Part shown: positions 40,134-49,279 of the stretch, in pieces
How positions within the stretch are numbered: the stretch's first letter is position 1
How the letters are laid out: the number at the start of each line of letters is the position of its first letter
Source: Paenisporosarcina quisquiliarum
GTDB lineage: Bacteria > Bacillota > Bacilli > Bacillales_A > Planococcaceae
Reading direction: 5' to 3'
Assembly: GCF_027563315.1 (NCBI RefSeq)
Contig: NZ_JAMKBJ010000001.1
Location: forward strand, 372,001 to 436,000
DNA length: 64,000 bases
Translations under genes and position numbers: made by a program
The notes under the pieces: generated by a model
What the model was told of the DNA's origin: nothing
Database searches by the model: none
Seen by the model: the letters and a program-made list of their open reading frames with translations, nothing else

Positions 40134-41144
40134 CTATTCAGAACCCCATTTAATCGTTGTTGCTCCCCACGCATAGCCGATACCCGCACTGACTAATACA
40201 ACAATATCTCCTTTTTGCAGCTTTCCTTGTTGTTCGGCAAGCTGCAAAGAAAGGATTTGATCCATTTGGCCAATATGACCATATTCATGTAAATAAATGG
40301 ACTGGTCTTCCGTTAGCCCTAGTTCATTCAGCACGTAGTCATGTGCGGACTTCTTCATGTGGAGCATCGCAACATACGATATATCTTGTTCTGTATATCC
40401 GCTTTTCGACAAAGAGTGTCTGATGACCTTCAAAAAGTTTTGCATAGATTTTTGTTCCAGGCGTTTTTTCATACCTTCTGGGTCGGTGACATCAAGTCGG
40501 TATGAACCAGTATCCAAAAGCTCATGCGTCAGGGGATTTTTCGTTCCTCCAACTGGGACCAGTACGTCTTCCGAAAAGGAACCGTCTGTCATGATATCGG
40601 ATTCTAGTAAAATATTGTGGCCATGATTCTTTTTCAAAATCATTGCGCCACCTCCCGCTCCGAGATTGAACATGAAGCGGGTCCGCTCATTTGTGTAATC
40701 AATAAAATCTCCATTTCGATATCCACCTGCCAGCAGAACGGTCTCGATGGAATCGTCTGCAAGCATCAAACTTTGTGCCAGTTTAAGCGCTAATATGGTT
40801 GTGCCGCATCGAAGGGCAATATCAAATCCCCATGCATGAAAAGCGCCGATTTCTTCCTGCGTCTTGATAGCCGCTGTCCAGAGGGGGTATTCCTTATGTT
40901 CTTCACCTATATAGATGACACAGTCAATGGATTTCGGATCGACATGACTTCTTTCAAGCGCATCCTTTGCTGCCCAAATCCCCATCTGAACCGTGTGATC
41001 CTCAGGGCCAGGAATTGGTTTTTTCGTAATGCCCATTTTATCTTTTACCACATGTAAAGGTACGCCTGAAGCTTCCGAGATTTCTTCAGCTGTCATGTAC
41101 TGACTAGGGATGTAAAGACCAGTGCTGACGATGCCTATATGCAT
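40134..41144 (-). CDS. Beta-ketoacyl synthase III-like enzyme with altered active site
   Basis: Thiolase-superfamily protein of 336 residues, like FabH. The nucleophile is Cys113 in DIALRCGTTI. The first histidine is in MLHMKKSAHDYV. The position of the FabH Asn (E. coli N274) reads YGHIGQMD, so Asn is replaced by His, giving a Cys-His-His set like that of other condensing enzymes. Biosynthetic FabH is therefore unlikely; a CoA-dependent condensation or cleavage is more probable. Its last base overlaps the livM start by 1 nt. Confidence 0.82.
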   Translation of the reverse strand: MHIGIVSTGLYIPSQYMTAEEISEASGVPLHVVKDKMGITKKPIPGPEDHTVQMGIWAAKDALERSHVDPKSIDCVIYIGEEHKEYPLWTAAIKTQEEIGAFHAWGFDIALRCGTTILALKLAQSLMLADDSIETVLLAGGYRNGDFIDYTNERTRFMFNLGAGGGAMILKKNHGHNILLESDIMTDGSFSEDVLVPVGGTKNPLTHELLDTGSYRLDVTDPEGMKKRLEQKSMQNFLKVIRHSLSKSGYTEQDISYVAMLHMKKSAHDYVLNELGLTEDQSIYLHEYGHIGQMDQILSLQLAEQQGKLQKGDIVVLVSAGIGYAWGATTIKWGSE

Positions 41145-42145
41145 TACAATCCCTCCGTGCCCGACGACGACTTTTCAAGTACTGCGGGTTTTTTACGTTT
41201 ATGTAGTGCTTGTCGAACAGTTCCCACAATGCCTGAAGGGAAGAAAATAACCGCCAGAATATAAACAATTCCGAAGAAAATGATCCATCTTTCAAAAATT
41301 GGGTATTCCTTAGCCAACCCGGATAAATAATGTTGGGATAACTCAATTACTCCAGCTCCAATAATGGGACCGATTAATGTCCCGACGCCTCCTATGATCG
41401 TCATGAGCAAGGCATCCAGTGTGATATCCATCGTTAATACACTTGTATTGACGAATCGTAAACTAACCGCATATAACGAACCCGCCAAACTTGCCACCAC
41501 TCCAGCGACTACAGAGGCAATTACTTTATAGTGAAGAGTTTTAAAGCCGAGCGATTTTGTTCGTTGCTCGTTTTCACGTACCGCTACTAGCACATGCCCC
41601 ATCGGTGATTGCACAAATCTTCTTAATAAGAGATAGACCACAACGAGACAAACAAGCGTGACTAGATAAAAGACCATGCGATCTTTGAAAAACTCCGGTG
41701 CTCGGAATGTAAACCCATCATTTCCGGATGTCAGAGTACGCCATTTTTCTGCTAAAACAAGAAACAATCCGGATACAGCAAGTGTCAACATAGCAAAGAA
41801 ATGACTTTTCAGACGCAATGTCATTAAGCCTACGATAAAGCTGACAGCACCTGCGAGTAACATACCCGTAGCGATGGATAAAACAAATACACCGATGGTT
41901 GGTTCCATTCGGTCCAGCATGACTGCGGTCGTATACGCACCCATACCAAAGAACATTGCGTGGCCGAATGATACAATGCCCGTATAACCGAGTAAAATGT
42001 CGTAACTCATAGCCAAAATCGAGAAGATAAAAATTTGCGTCAATAATATAGTCCATGTTCTGGAGTCAGCTACGAAAGGGAAGATGAATAAGACAATGGC
42101 AATTAAGGTCAGGAAAATATTGTTCCATTGATATTTACTGGTCAT
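41144..42145 (-). CDS. livM: Branched-chain amino acid-type ABC permease LivM
   Basis: LivM-family permease, 333 residues, about ten membrane helices. The conserved cytoplasmic loop with RENEQRTKSLGF is the coupling motif, GYTGIVSFGHAMFFGMGAY is the family signature. C-terminus carries KKPAVLEKSSS. Part of the livJ-like/G/F/H/M transporter. Substrates of this family include branched amino acids, amides, and aromatic or other carboxylates; the neighbours favour a carboxylic acid. Confidence 0.9.
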   Translation of the reverse strand: MTSKYQWNNIFLTLIAIVLFIFPFVADSRTWTILLTQIFIFSILAMSYDILLGYTGIVSFGHAMFFGMGAYTTAVMLDRMEPTIGVFVLSIATGMLLAGAVSFIVGLMTLRLKSHFFAMLTLAVSGLFLVLAEKWRTLTSGNDGFTFRAPEFFKDRMVFYLVTLVCLVVVYLLLRRFVQSPMGHVLVAVRENEQRTKSLGFKTLHYKVIASVVAGVVASLAGSLYAVSLRFVNTSVLTMDITLDALLMTIIGGVGTLIGPIIGAGVIELSQHYLSGLAKEYPIFERWIIFFGIVYILAVIFFPSGIVGTVRQALHKRKKPAVLEKSSSGTEGL

Positions 42146-42149
42146 GTGG

Positions 42150-43010
42150 TCACCCCTTCGCCTTGAATAATCCTTGCGGACGGAATATGAGTACGACGGC
42201 CATTAACATCATGTTGACGGCTAGCGAGAGGGATGGGACGTAATACGCCATAAAACTTCCTGCTAAGCCTACGAGGATGGCTGCGAGCAATGATCCAGGA
42301 AAACTGCCCATTCCGCCGATGACCACGACAATGAACCCCAAAATGGCGAATTCCATGCCCATTTCCGCATAGATTACACCGGAATACGGAGCCATTAGTG
42401 CACCACCTAGTGCAGCCAAAGCGGCACCCGCAATAAAAACATAAAGAAAGACATTTTTAATATTGATGCCAAGCGTCTGCACCATTTCTTTATTCATAAC
42501 GCCTGCTCGCACGATTAAGCCGATTTTTGTTTTCTTTAAGATGTATTGGAAGATCCCGAAAATCAGGAAGCCAACCACTATGATAAATACACGGTACTTA
42601 ATAATGATAACGTCTCCAATTTCCCAACTGCCTGCTAGGTATGGGGGCGTTTTCGCCGGTATCTGGTTCGGTCCGAACACAACTTTCAACAATTCAGTTA
42701 ATACAAGCATGAAACCTAAAGTAATCAAAATTTGTTGAATATGATTGCCATAAACAGGTGTAATGATTAATTTTTCAGTAATGAATCCGAGAATGATTCC
42801 CGTAACTATCGCTCCGAGAATCGCCACGACAAAACTGTCTGTCAACGCATAAAACCAAACGGAGGAATAGGCCCCCCAGGCAAATAACCCTCCATGAGCA
42901 AAGTTCAGCACATCCATTAAACCGAAAATTAAGGTCAACCCGGCAGCAAGAAGGAAAATTAACATGCCGGTCGCTAGCCCATTGATCATTAAATTCAAGA
43001 GTAGTTCCAT
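42150..43010 (-). CDS. livH: Branched-chain amino acid-type ABC permease LivH
   Basis: LivH-family permease, 286 residues with about eight helices. The signature LNFAHGGLFAWGAYSSV near the N-terminus and GVMNKEMVQTLGINIK (EAA-type coupling loop) are clear. It forms the membrane channel with LivM. The gene is 4 nt from livM and 12 nt from livF, in a compact operon. Confidence 0.9.
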   Translation of the reverse strand: MELLLNLMINGLATGMLIFLLAAGLTLIFGLMDVLNFAHGGLFAWGAYSSVWFYALTDSFVVAILGAIVTGIILGFITEKLIITPVYGNHIQQILITLGFMLVLTELLKVVFGPNQIPAKTPPYLAGSWEIGDVIIIKYRVFIIVVGFLIFGIFQYILKKTKIGLIVRAGVMNKEMVQTLGINIKNVFLYVFIAGAALAALGGALMAPYSGVIYAEMGMEFAILGFIVVVIGGMGSFPGSLLAAILVGLAGSFMAYYVPSLSLAVNMMLMAVVLIFRPQGLFKAKG

Positions 43011-43022
43011 GACTGTTCCTCC

Positions 43023-43730
43023 TTATCCGATCCCTAAATATTTTCGTTTCACTTGTTCATCCTGAATCAATTCCTGCATCAAACCGGACTGGACTGTTTT
43101 CCCGTCATCGAGGAGTGTGTATGTATCACCGATTCGGCTTGCCATCATGAAGTTCTGTTCAACCAATACAATGGTGGTATGTTTTTTCATATCCATGATG
43201 GCTTCCATCACTTTTTCAATCACAATGGGAGCAAGCCCTTTAGATGGTTCGTCAATCAGTAACAACTGACTGTTCCCTACAAATGCACGTGCCATGGCAA
43301 GCATTTGCTTCTGCCCGCCAGATAAATGACCCCCGTCTTTTTTCCAGAACTTTTTCAAGTCCGGAAAGAGGTTCAACACATAGTCCTGTTTGGCTAAAGT
43401 GACTTCATCTTCTTTTCGCATTGCTACTTTCATATTTTCTTCAACAGTCAATGCGCCAAATATGCCCTGATCTTCAGGGACATAGCCAATACCTGTATTT
43501 GCAATGCCATGTGTGGGTTTTTTCGTGATATCCTGACCCTTGAACGTTACGATACCTTTTGAAGCGGGTGTCAGACCGAGAATGGTTTTCAACGTTGTCG
43601 TTTTTCCAGCTCCGTTACGACCGAGCAACACGCTGACTTCGCCTTCTTTTGCTTCAAACGAAATGCCCTGCAAAATATGATACTGGCCGATATGGGTGTG
43701 GACGCCGTCAACTTTGAGCATGGTGTTCAT
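43023..43730 (-). CDS. livF: ABC transporter ATPase LivF
   Basis: LivF-type ATPase, 235 residues. Walker A GRNGAGKTTT, signature LSGGQKQML, Walker B LLIDEPSKGLAP. ATG 43730 follows AGGAGG with about 8 nt. The gene overlaps livG by 23 nt. Supplies energy for the LivHM transporter together with LivG. Confidence 0.92.
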   Translation of the reverse strand: MNTMLKVDGVHTHIGQYHILQGISFEAKEGEVSVLLGRNGAGKTTTLKTILGLTPASKGIVTFKGQDITKKPTHGIANTGIGYVPEDQGIFGALTVEENMKVAMRKEDEVTLAKQDYVLNLFPDLKKFWKKDGGHLSGGQKQMLAMARAFVGNSQLLLIDEPSKGLAPIVIEKVMEAIMDMKKHTTIVLVEQNFMMASRIGDTYTLLDDGKTVQSGLMQELIQDEQVKRKYLGIG

Positions 43731-44481
43731 TGTAGGAGCCTCCTAAATAAGCGTTTTGAACCGTTTCATTTTGCATGATTTCTTCAGGCGTACCGTCTGC
43801 CAAAAGCGTTCCATTAAACAACACCATGATGGAATCTGATAAATCTAGAATCATATCCATTTTGTGTTCGATTAGTAAGATGGTTTTATTATCCTGCTGT
43901 TTGATACGTCGGATGACTTCAAGAATGGTTGGTACTTCTTCTAGTGACATCCCTGCAGTCGGTTCGTCGAGTAGTAATACTTCTGTATCCAAAGCTAGTA
44001 ACATCGCAATCTCCAATTTGCGTTTTTCACCGTGAGACAATTGACTGGCAATCGCTTGTTTTTTGTTTAAGAGAAGGACGACTTCCAGCAATTCTTCTGC
44101 TTTTTTTATAAGAGATGGATATGACGTTATATGTCGGAACATTTGATAGCGAATTTTTTCTTTTGACTGAACAGCGAGACGGACATTTTCGAGAACAGTC
44201 AGATTTGGGAATACATTCGTAATTTGAAAAGAACGTCCAAGTCCTTTTCGTGTGCGATCCACGGACGAAAATCGGGACATGTCTTCATTTTTAAAATAAA
44301 CTTTCCCTTCAGAAGGCTTTAATTCCCCACTGATTAAATTAAAAAAAGTAGTTTTCCCCGCTCCATTAGGTCCGATGATGGATTTAAAATGTTTTTCAGG
44401 CATTTCGAAATTGACGTGATCTACCGCTGTATGTCCACCAAAGCGAATGGTCAAGTTTTCGGTTCTTAAAATCGTGGTCAT
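43708..44481 (-). CDS. livG: ABC transporter ATPase LivG
   Basis: LivG-type ATPase, 257 residues. Walker A GPNGAGKTTFFN, signature LSHGEKRKLEIA (the LivG variant with SHG), Walker B LLLDEPTAGM. First ATPase gene after the binding protein gene, from which it is separated by 95 nt holding a large hairpin. Cytoplasmic partner of LivF. Confidence 0.92.
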   Translation of the reverse strand: MTTILRTENLTIRFGGHTAVDHVNFEMPEKHFKSIIGPNGAGKTTFFNLISGELKPSEGKVYFKNEDMSRFSSVDRTRKGLGRSFQITNVFPNLTVLENVRLAVQSKEKIRYQMFRHITSYPSLIKKAEELLEVVLLLNKKQAIASQLSHGEKRKLEIAMLLALDTEVLLLDEPTAGMSLEEVPTILEVIRRIKQQDNKTILLIEHKMDMILDLSDSIMVLFNGTLLADGTPEEIMQNETVQNAYLGGSYNEHHAQS

Positions 44482-44498
44482 CGATTTTCATCCTTTCT

Positions 44499-44549
44499 TC
44501 TGTCTCTCTCCACATGCAGGAAAGAATCCTGAACGTGGAGAGAGACAGA
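44499..44549 (-). other. Long intercistronic hairpin between binding protein and livG
   Basis: TCTGTCTCTCTCCAC at 44499-44513 pairs with 44535-44549 (15 bp). There is no T run, so it is a likely processing or stabilising element that lets the binding protein be made in excess over the transporter. A second small stem ACCTG/CAGGT lies at 44549-44564. Confidence 0.65.
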
Positions 44550-44576
44550 CCTGTATAAACAGGTCGTCTCCACATG

Positions 44577-45794
44577 TTATTTGTTTTGAATTGGTGGTTC
44601 GGTTTCCTCTGGTGACAATTCGCGAATCAACACCGGTACTGGATATGGCACACCATCCTGTTTTTCAAGTTTGATAGAATACAATGTTTGCAGCGCCTGA
44701 TGATCTTCTTCACGGAATGTCATCTTGCCTTTTGGCGTTTCAAATGACATGCCTTCCAAAATATCAATCAACTTCTGGCTATCAACGTTGCCTTCAGATT
44801 CTTTCAAAGCTTCCACGATAGCAATCGCTGCAGACATCCCACCTGGTGTAAATAGGTCAGGCACTTCGCCGTTAAAACGTTTTTTATGTTCGTCTACTAA
44901 CCAATCATTTACGTCATTGTTTGGTAGAGTGTGATAGTAAACAGAGAAACCTTCCATACCTACTAGTGGTTCCATAATCGATAAAGCAGGGATATCAGGT
45001 GCACCAGTTGAAATCTTGATGCCTTTTTCTTGAAGTTTTAAATCCGCAATTTGATTCCAAGGCGAGTTCGCCCCTGCCCAAACAACAAATAAGTAATCTG
45101 GTTTTGCTTCAATTACTTTTTGTAGATTAGAAGTGAAATCAGTAGCAGCAGGATCCGCGTACTCTTCTAACACAATTTCAGCACCTAATTCTTCCGCTGC
45201 TTTTTTGAATGCTGCAACCCCGTCCAGACCGAATGAATAGTCAGGAGCGAAAGTAGCAATTTTCACACCCGGTTTTGCAATCGCAGCAGCACCTGCCACA
45301 GCATCTTGAGACGAGTTACGTGATGTACGGAATATATACGGATTGAATTCTGCACCCGTAATACTGTCCGCTACTGCTGGCTCAACAATCATAATTTTTT
45401 CGTATTCTTCAGCTAAAGGAAGAACCGCCAATGTATCGCCTGAACTTGAAGAACCCACGATAAAATCAACTTCATCCTCTTCCAATAATTTCGTTGCTTT
45501 TTGAACAGCTACCTCTGGTTTTGTTTCCGTATCTTCATAAATAATTTCAATCTTCTTGCCCGCTACTTCCATCGTTCCGTCCGTAGCATATTCAATACCA
45601 AGATCAAATCCACGTTGAGTTTGTTTCCCATAAGATTCAAGTGCGCCAGTCAACGATGCCAAAACACCGATTTTGATTGTACCGCCCGTTTCTTCACCTT
45701 CAGCCTCCACATCTGGTGAATCCGTCGAATTACAAGCCGAGCTAAAAACAAGAACAAAAATTAAAACAAGAAACAACCACGACTTTCTCTTCAT
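44577..45794 (-). CDS. Substrate-binding lipoprotein (Peripla_BP_6, LivJ-like)
   Basis: Extracellular binding protein of the LIV ABC transporter, about 405 residues. Basic N-terminus MKRKSWLF, hydrophobic stretch and lipobox SSAC at residue about 21 place it on the membrane surface. The mature chain opens with acidic residues and then TIKIGVLASLTGALESYGK, the type I binding-fold start. ATG 45794 has AAGGGG 8 nt upstream. First gene of the acyl/LIV operon, behind the SARP-like promoter. Ligand not known. Confidence 0.9.
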   Translation of the reverse strand: MKRKSWLFLVLIFVLVFSSACNSTDSPDVEAEGEETGGTIKIGVLASLTGALESYGKQTQRGFDLGIEYATDGTMEVAGKKIEIIYEDTETKPEVAVQKATKLLEEDEVDFIVGSSSSGDTLAVLPLAEEYEKIMIVEPAVADSITGAEFNPYIFRTSRNSSQDAVAGAAAIAKPGVKIATFAPDYSFGLDGVAAFKKAAEELGAEIVLEEYADPAATDFTSNLQKVIEAKPDYLFVVWAGANSPWNQIADLKLQEKGIKISTGAPDIPALSIMEPLVGMEGFSVYYHTLPNNDVNDWLVDEHKKRFNGEVPDLFTPGGMSAAIAIVEALKESEGNVDSQKLIDILEGMSFETPKGKMTFREEDHQALQTLYSIKLEKQDGVPYPVPVLIRELSPEETEPPIQNK

Positions 45795-45819
45795 GAAAAT
45801 CCCCTTCCCCTTCGCTCTT

Positions 45820-45879
45820 TTGTAAGCGTTTACTTGCTTCCCATTTATCTTATAAAACAAGAGTTACAAAACAGTTACA
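45820..45879 (-). promoter_or_regulatory. Operon promoter with 11-bp direct repeats and cre-like site
   Basis: Reading the minus strand: TGTAACT at 45873-45879 and TGTAACT at 45862-45868, exactly 11 bp apart, then 7 nt, then the -10 TATAAG at 45849-45854. SARP regulators bind such heptamer direct repeats with 11-bp period about 8 bp upstream of the -10. A cre-like sequence TTGTAAGCGTTTACTT at 45820-45835 (one essential mismatch) lies just downstream of the predicted start near 45842. Confidence 0.6.
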
Positions 45880-45880
45880 A

Positions 45881-45911
45881 AAAAATCCCACTCTGAGAGA
45901 GTGGGATTTTT
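45881..45911 (-). terminator. Terminator of the BTAD regulator gene
   Basis: AAAATCCCACTCT pairs across a 3-nt loop with AGAGTGGGATTTT, flanked by a T run on the minus strand. It lies directly upstream of the operon promoter, about 160 nt after the regulator stop. Confidence 0.88.
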
Positions 45912-46069
45912 TTGCGACGAAGCAGCGTAGCGATGCAGGAGCAAACGGTATCTGCGAAGAGTAACCGCAGGAGCCAAAAGGTTTCCCCCAAGCAATAACC
46001 ACAAAAAATGCCCGTGCAAAATTTGAAAACAAACAAAAAACCCATTCCAAGAACTTCTCTCGAAACAGG
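45912..46069. other. Non-coding stretch between regulator and operon promoter
   Basis: About 160 nt without a convincing gene. It contains GCAGGAGC twice (45938-45945 and 45967-45974) and a CTGCG/CGCAG hairpin between. The layout is like a dispersed intergenic repeat; I cannot test for other copies. Confidence 0.3.
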
Positions 46070-49000
46070 TCATGTATAGCCAATGGTAATCAATTCAAAC
46101 ATTTGTTCAGTGGTCTCCATTGGTTTTAACTCAAATTCATGTTGCAGCATGTGAACGCAACGTTCATACCATTTAATCGCCTGTGAGCGATTTTGTCTCT
46201 GGTAGTGGGCATACATCAAAAGTCGATAGGCTTCTTCCCACGTATGGTCGAGTTTGATTAATTTCTCAGCCCAATAAATCGTTTGATCGAATTGCTGAAG
46301 TCTGGTCGCATTTTGGGCAAGTTTCTCAATGACTTGCAAATACATTTGGCGAAACTGTTCTTGCTCAAACTGAAACCAATCACTCAAACTCTGGTTCATA
46401 TAAAATGAACCTCGATAAAGAGCCGAGGCGGACTTCAATAAAATAATGGCTTTCTTCGGGTTCCGTTCTTCCATTCCTTGCTCTGCCAAATGTTTAAATT
46501 GCTCCACATCACTCATCACGGCAGCTTTCGGATGAATCCGATACATGTTTTGCTTACGTGTGATGAAATAGGATTCCGCTCGTGGTGACCTTTTTGGTTC
46601 AAGTACATTGAATAAGGCATTCAGTGCAACTTTAAAATCACGATTGGCTGTCTTCTCATCCAAATCAACAAACAGTTCCGTCACCAGTTCATCTTTTGGT
46701 ACGTAGCGGTCTTTATGAATAAATAAATAAACGAATAAATCTTTTGCTTTTTCCCTTTGCCACTTCTTGTCTTCCACTTCTTCACGACCGAGCGATATCG
46801 CTAACGGTCCAAGTAATTGAACATGCAAAGTATATCCCGGATAATTAATTTGAGGATCAATCTGCAAATGCTGAGCTAATTGAAGGATATAGTCATTATC
46901 GGGTAACTGTCTTAAAGCATGCTGTATTAATGAATAAACTTGTTGCATATCCAATGGACCATACAGCGTTAATTTATCGACAAAAAATGTGTACTGTTCA
47001 TCCAATAGTACGCGGGAAAAACACTTCACTTCTTCAATAAACAGTTTCTCTTCATTCAGATGCATGGAACACAAGCTCATCCAGAATGTAGAAACCATCA
47101 AACCATAAGAATCGCCACATGTCTCAAAGTCCTTTTTGGCTTCTTTGGCATATAAAATGGCCTGCTCATATTGATGAGAAGTGCAATAAATCATCGTAAT
47201 CCCAATTTTAATGTAAGCCGATAGCCAGGCATCCTGAACAGATTCCGTTTCACGTAGTCCCTTTTCAGCCAAAAAGATCGCTTCATGATGGATTCCTTGT
47301 TTAACTTTTAGAATGGCCAAGCCTAAATAAGGTTCTGCTTTGCCTCTCGATACATCCAGTTGATCCATAATATCAATCGCCTGATTATACATTCGCTCTG
47401 GAATATCTAAAAAATATTGCCGGTTCACACTTTCTGCATGCCCTTTACGAATCAAACCTACCGCTTCAACAAAACTGGATTTTTCACGAATACCGCTTTC
47501 AATCCCTTTACTCGCGTATTTACTGGCTTCAGAAAGATTACCTGTCATCGTATGGAGCAAAGCAAGGAGGACGGCTGCTTCGCGATGGGAGTCCGGCACC
47601 AAGCCACCTTCTTTTAATCGATTTTCAAGAAGATGAATAGAAGCGGATAGTTTTCCCATCCTCAACAAAATTCGCGCATCCAAGTTACCGTCCGTCAATA
47701 AGTCTTCAGGTAGCTGTTCTTCTTGAATAAAAGCATTGGCTTCTCTTGTTTTACCTAAATTCACAAGATTCTCAGCAAATTGGCGCTTTAAATTATACAT
47801 GTCGGTTTGCGACATAACAGTAGCCTGATTGGCATACAAAATCGCAGAAGCAAGGTGTGGGTCTGCCAATCCTGGTTGAATCGTATCCAAATAAATATGA
47901 GCAAGACCGGCATGTGCAGTACTCATATAGTAGGCATCTTGCTTTTCGGTTGCGAGTGCTAAACATTTTAGATATGCCTGCTTTGACTTTTCATAGTAAG
48001 CACGATAACGATTCGCTTCACCTTCTATATAAAACAATGCAGGATATTCACTGAAAGAATCTGTAGGGATTTCTTTCAAACTATCAATAATTAAATCGAA
48101 CTGGCCCAACTTCAATAATTTCGGTGCTACATTCATGACAATTTGTGCAATGAAATGAGCTTCTTCACTGAGCAATGCATGGTGAATGGCGCGAATTGAA
48201 TCGTTCTGATCTTCAAAATAATGGGCAGCCTGTTTGTGAGCATGTTGCAAATCTTGAGTATTGGCTTTTCTCCATTTAGAGATTAAATATTGCTGAAACA
48301 AAGCGTGGTACCGGTAAACTGAATCTTCACCGAGTTGTTGGATAAAACCATGCTGATTCCGAAACGATTGCAAGAAACCCGCTGCATCTTGCCCATAAAA
48401 ATCATGAATAAATGAAAGTGAAAATGTTGGGAAAATAGAGAACTGCAACAGCCACTTTTGTTCTTCTTCCGAGAATCTCATAAAGACTTCATCGGACAGG
48501 TAATGGAATAAATCTTCCATAGCCGGTTTAATTGCCACATCAAATGAGCTCTCCGAACTAACAGATTGTACAGCCATTAATTGAATGGCAATTGCCCATC
48601 CTTCCGTAATTTCCAAAATGCGCTTGGACTCCTGATCAGATAAATGACGGTTGAAATAGTCCTCGAAGTAAACGAGTATTTCTTCTTCGGTAAATACAAG
48701 GTCTTTTTCTTTCACTTCAAGCAATTTTCCACTCATTTTCAACTTCAATAATTGCGTCCATTTCGGCCGGGTGCGTGAAATCAATACAAGATGCACATCT
48801 GGTGGACAATGTTCCAACAAGCGCTCCATCATAAAATTGATGGAGAAAACATGATCAATTAAATGGTAGTCATCGATAATAATAACAAGAGGTTCCGCAA
48901 TCTGATCCAGCTCATTGACAAACCAGGCATGCCAGGCAATCAATTCTTTCTCGGTTGGAAAGGCGGGCTGTGACGACCATTCTTTTAATAATTGTTGTCC

Positions 49001-49279
49001 AAAGCTTGGCACCACGCGCTGAATACTGCCGATTAAATAACGTAAAAAAGGTACCAGATCATCATCTTCGGACGAAACGGTGTACCAGGTACTATTTACC
49101 CGACTGTCTGCAATATATTGAGCAATTGCGGAGCTCTTACCATATCCAGCTCCTCCTGTAATGAGGGTGCATTTTTTTGAAGTGATTTGCTTAAATGTCC
49201 GTGTCAAAGAAGCCCGTCGCATATAAATATCACTAGTAACGGGTGGAACGAGTTTTGATTTTAGTAAAGGCAGGTTCAT
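46070..49279 (-). CDS. STAND ATPase transcriptional regulator with BTAD/SARP-type output domain
   Basis: A large regulator of about 1069 residues. The N-terminal STAND/MalT-like NTPase has Walker A GGAGYGKSSA and Walker B LVIIIDDYHLID. The middle 400-800 is a helical, TPR-like array. Near residue 820 begins an OmpR/SARP winged helix (YTLHVQLLGPLAISLGRE) followed by a bacterial transcriptional activation (BTAD) TPR domain. ATG 49279 is chosen by its SD (AGAGGGA). It lies immediately upstream of the LIV/acyl operon on the same strand and is probably its activator. Confidence 0.85.
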   Translation of the reverse strand: MNLPLLKSKLVPPVTSDIYMRRASLTRTFKQITSKKCTLITGGAGYGKSSAIAQYIADSRVNSTWYTVSSEDDDLVPFLRYLIGSIQRVVPSFGQQLLKEWSSQPAFPTEKELIAWHAWFVNELDQIAEPLVIIIDDYHLIDHVFSINFMMERLLEHCPPDVHLVLISRTRPKWTQLLKLKMSGKLLEVKEKDLVFTEEEILVYFEDYFNRHLSDQESKRILEITEGWAIAIQLMAVQSVSSESSFDVAIKPAMEDLFHYLSDEVFMRFSEEEQKWLLQFSIFPTFSLSFIHDFYGQDAAGFLQSFRNQHGFIQQLGEDSVYRYHALFQQYLISKWRKANTQDLQHAHKQAAHYFEDQNDSIRAIHHALLSEEAHFIAQIVMNVAPKLLKLGQFDLIIDSLKEIPTDSFSEYPALFYIEGEANRYRAYYEKSKQAYLKCLALATEKQDAYYMSTAHAGLAHIYLDTIQPGLADPHLASAILYANQATVMSQTDMYNLKRQFAENLVNLGKTREANAFIQEEQLPEDLLTDGNLDARILLRMGKLSASIHLLENRLKEGGLVPDSHREAAVLLALLHTMTGNLSEASKYASKGIESGIREKSSFVEAVGLIRKGHAESVNRQYFLDIPERMYNQAIDIMDQLDVSRGKAEPYLGLAILKVKQGIHHEAIFLAEKGLRETESVQDAWLSAYIKIGITMIYCTSHQYEQAILYAKEAKKDFETCGDSYGLMVSTFWMSLCSMHLNEEKLFIEEVKCFSRVLLDEQYTFFVDKLTLYGPLDMQQVYSLIQHALRQLPDNDYILQLAQHLQIDPQINYPGYTLHVQLLGPLAISLGREEVEDKKWQREKAKDLFVYLFIHKDRYVPKDELVTELFVDLDEKTANRDFKVALNALFNVLEPKRSPRAESYFITRKQNMYRIHPKAAVMSDVEQFKHLAEQGMEERNPKKAIILLKSASALYRGSFYMNQSLSDWFQFEQEQFRQMYLQVIEKLAQNATRLQQFDQTIYWAEKLIKLDHTWEEAYRLLMYAHYQRQNRSQAIKWYERCVHMLQHEFELKPMETTEQMFELITIGYT

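Noticed and set aside
45850-46083. Minus-strand open frames after the regulator gene
   Set aside because: No SD, odd composition (many Cys/Phe/His), and they overlap the regulator terminator.
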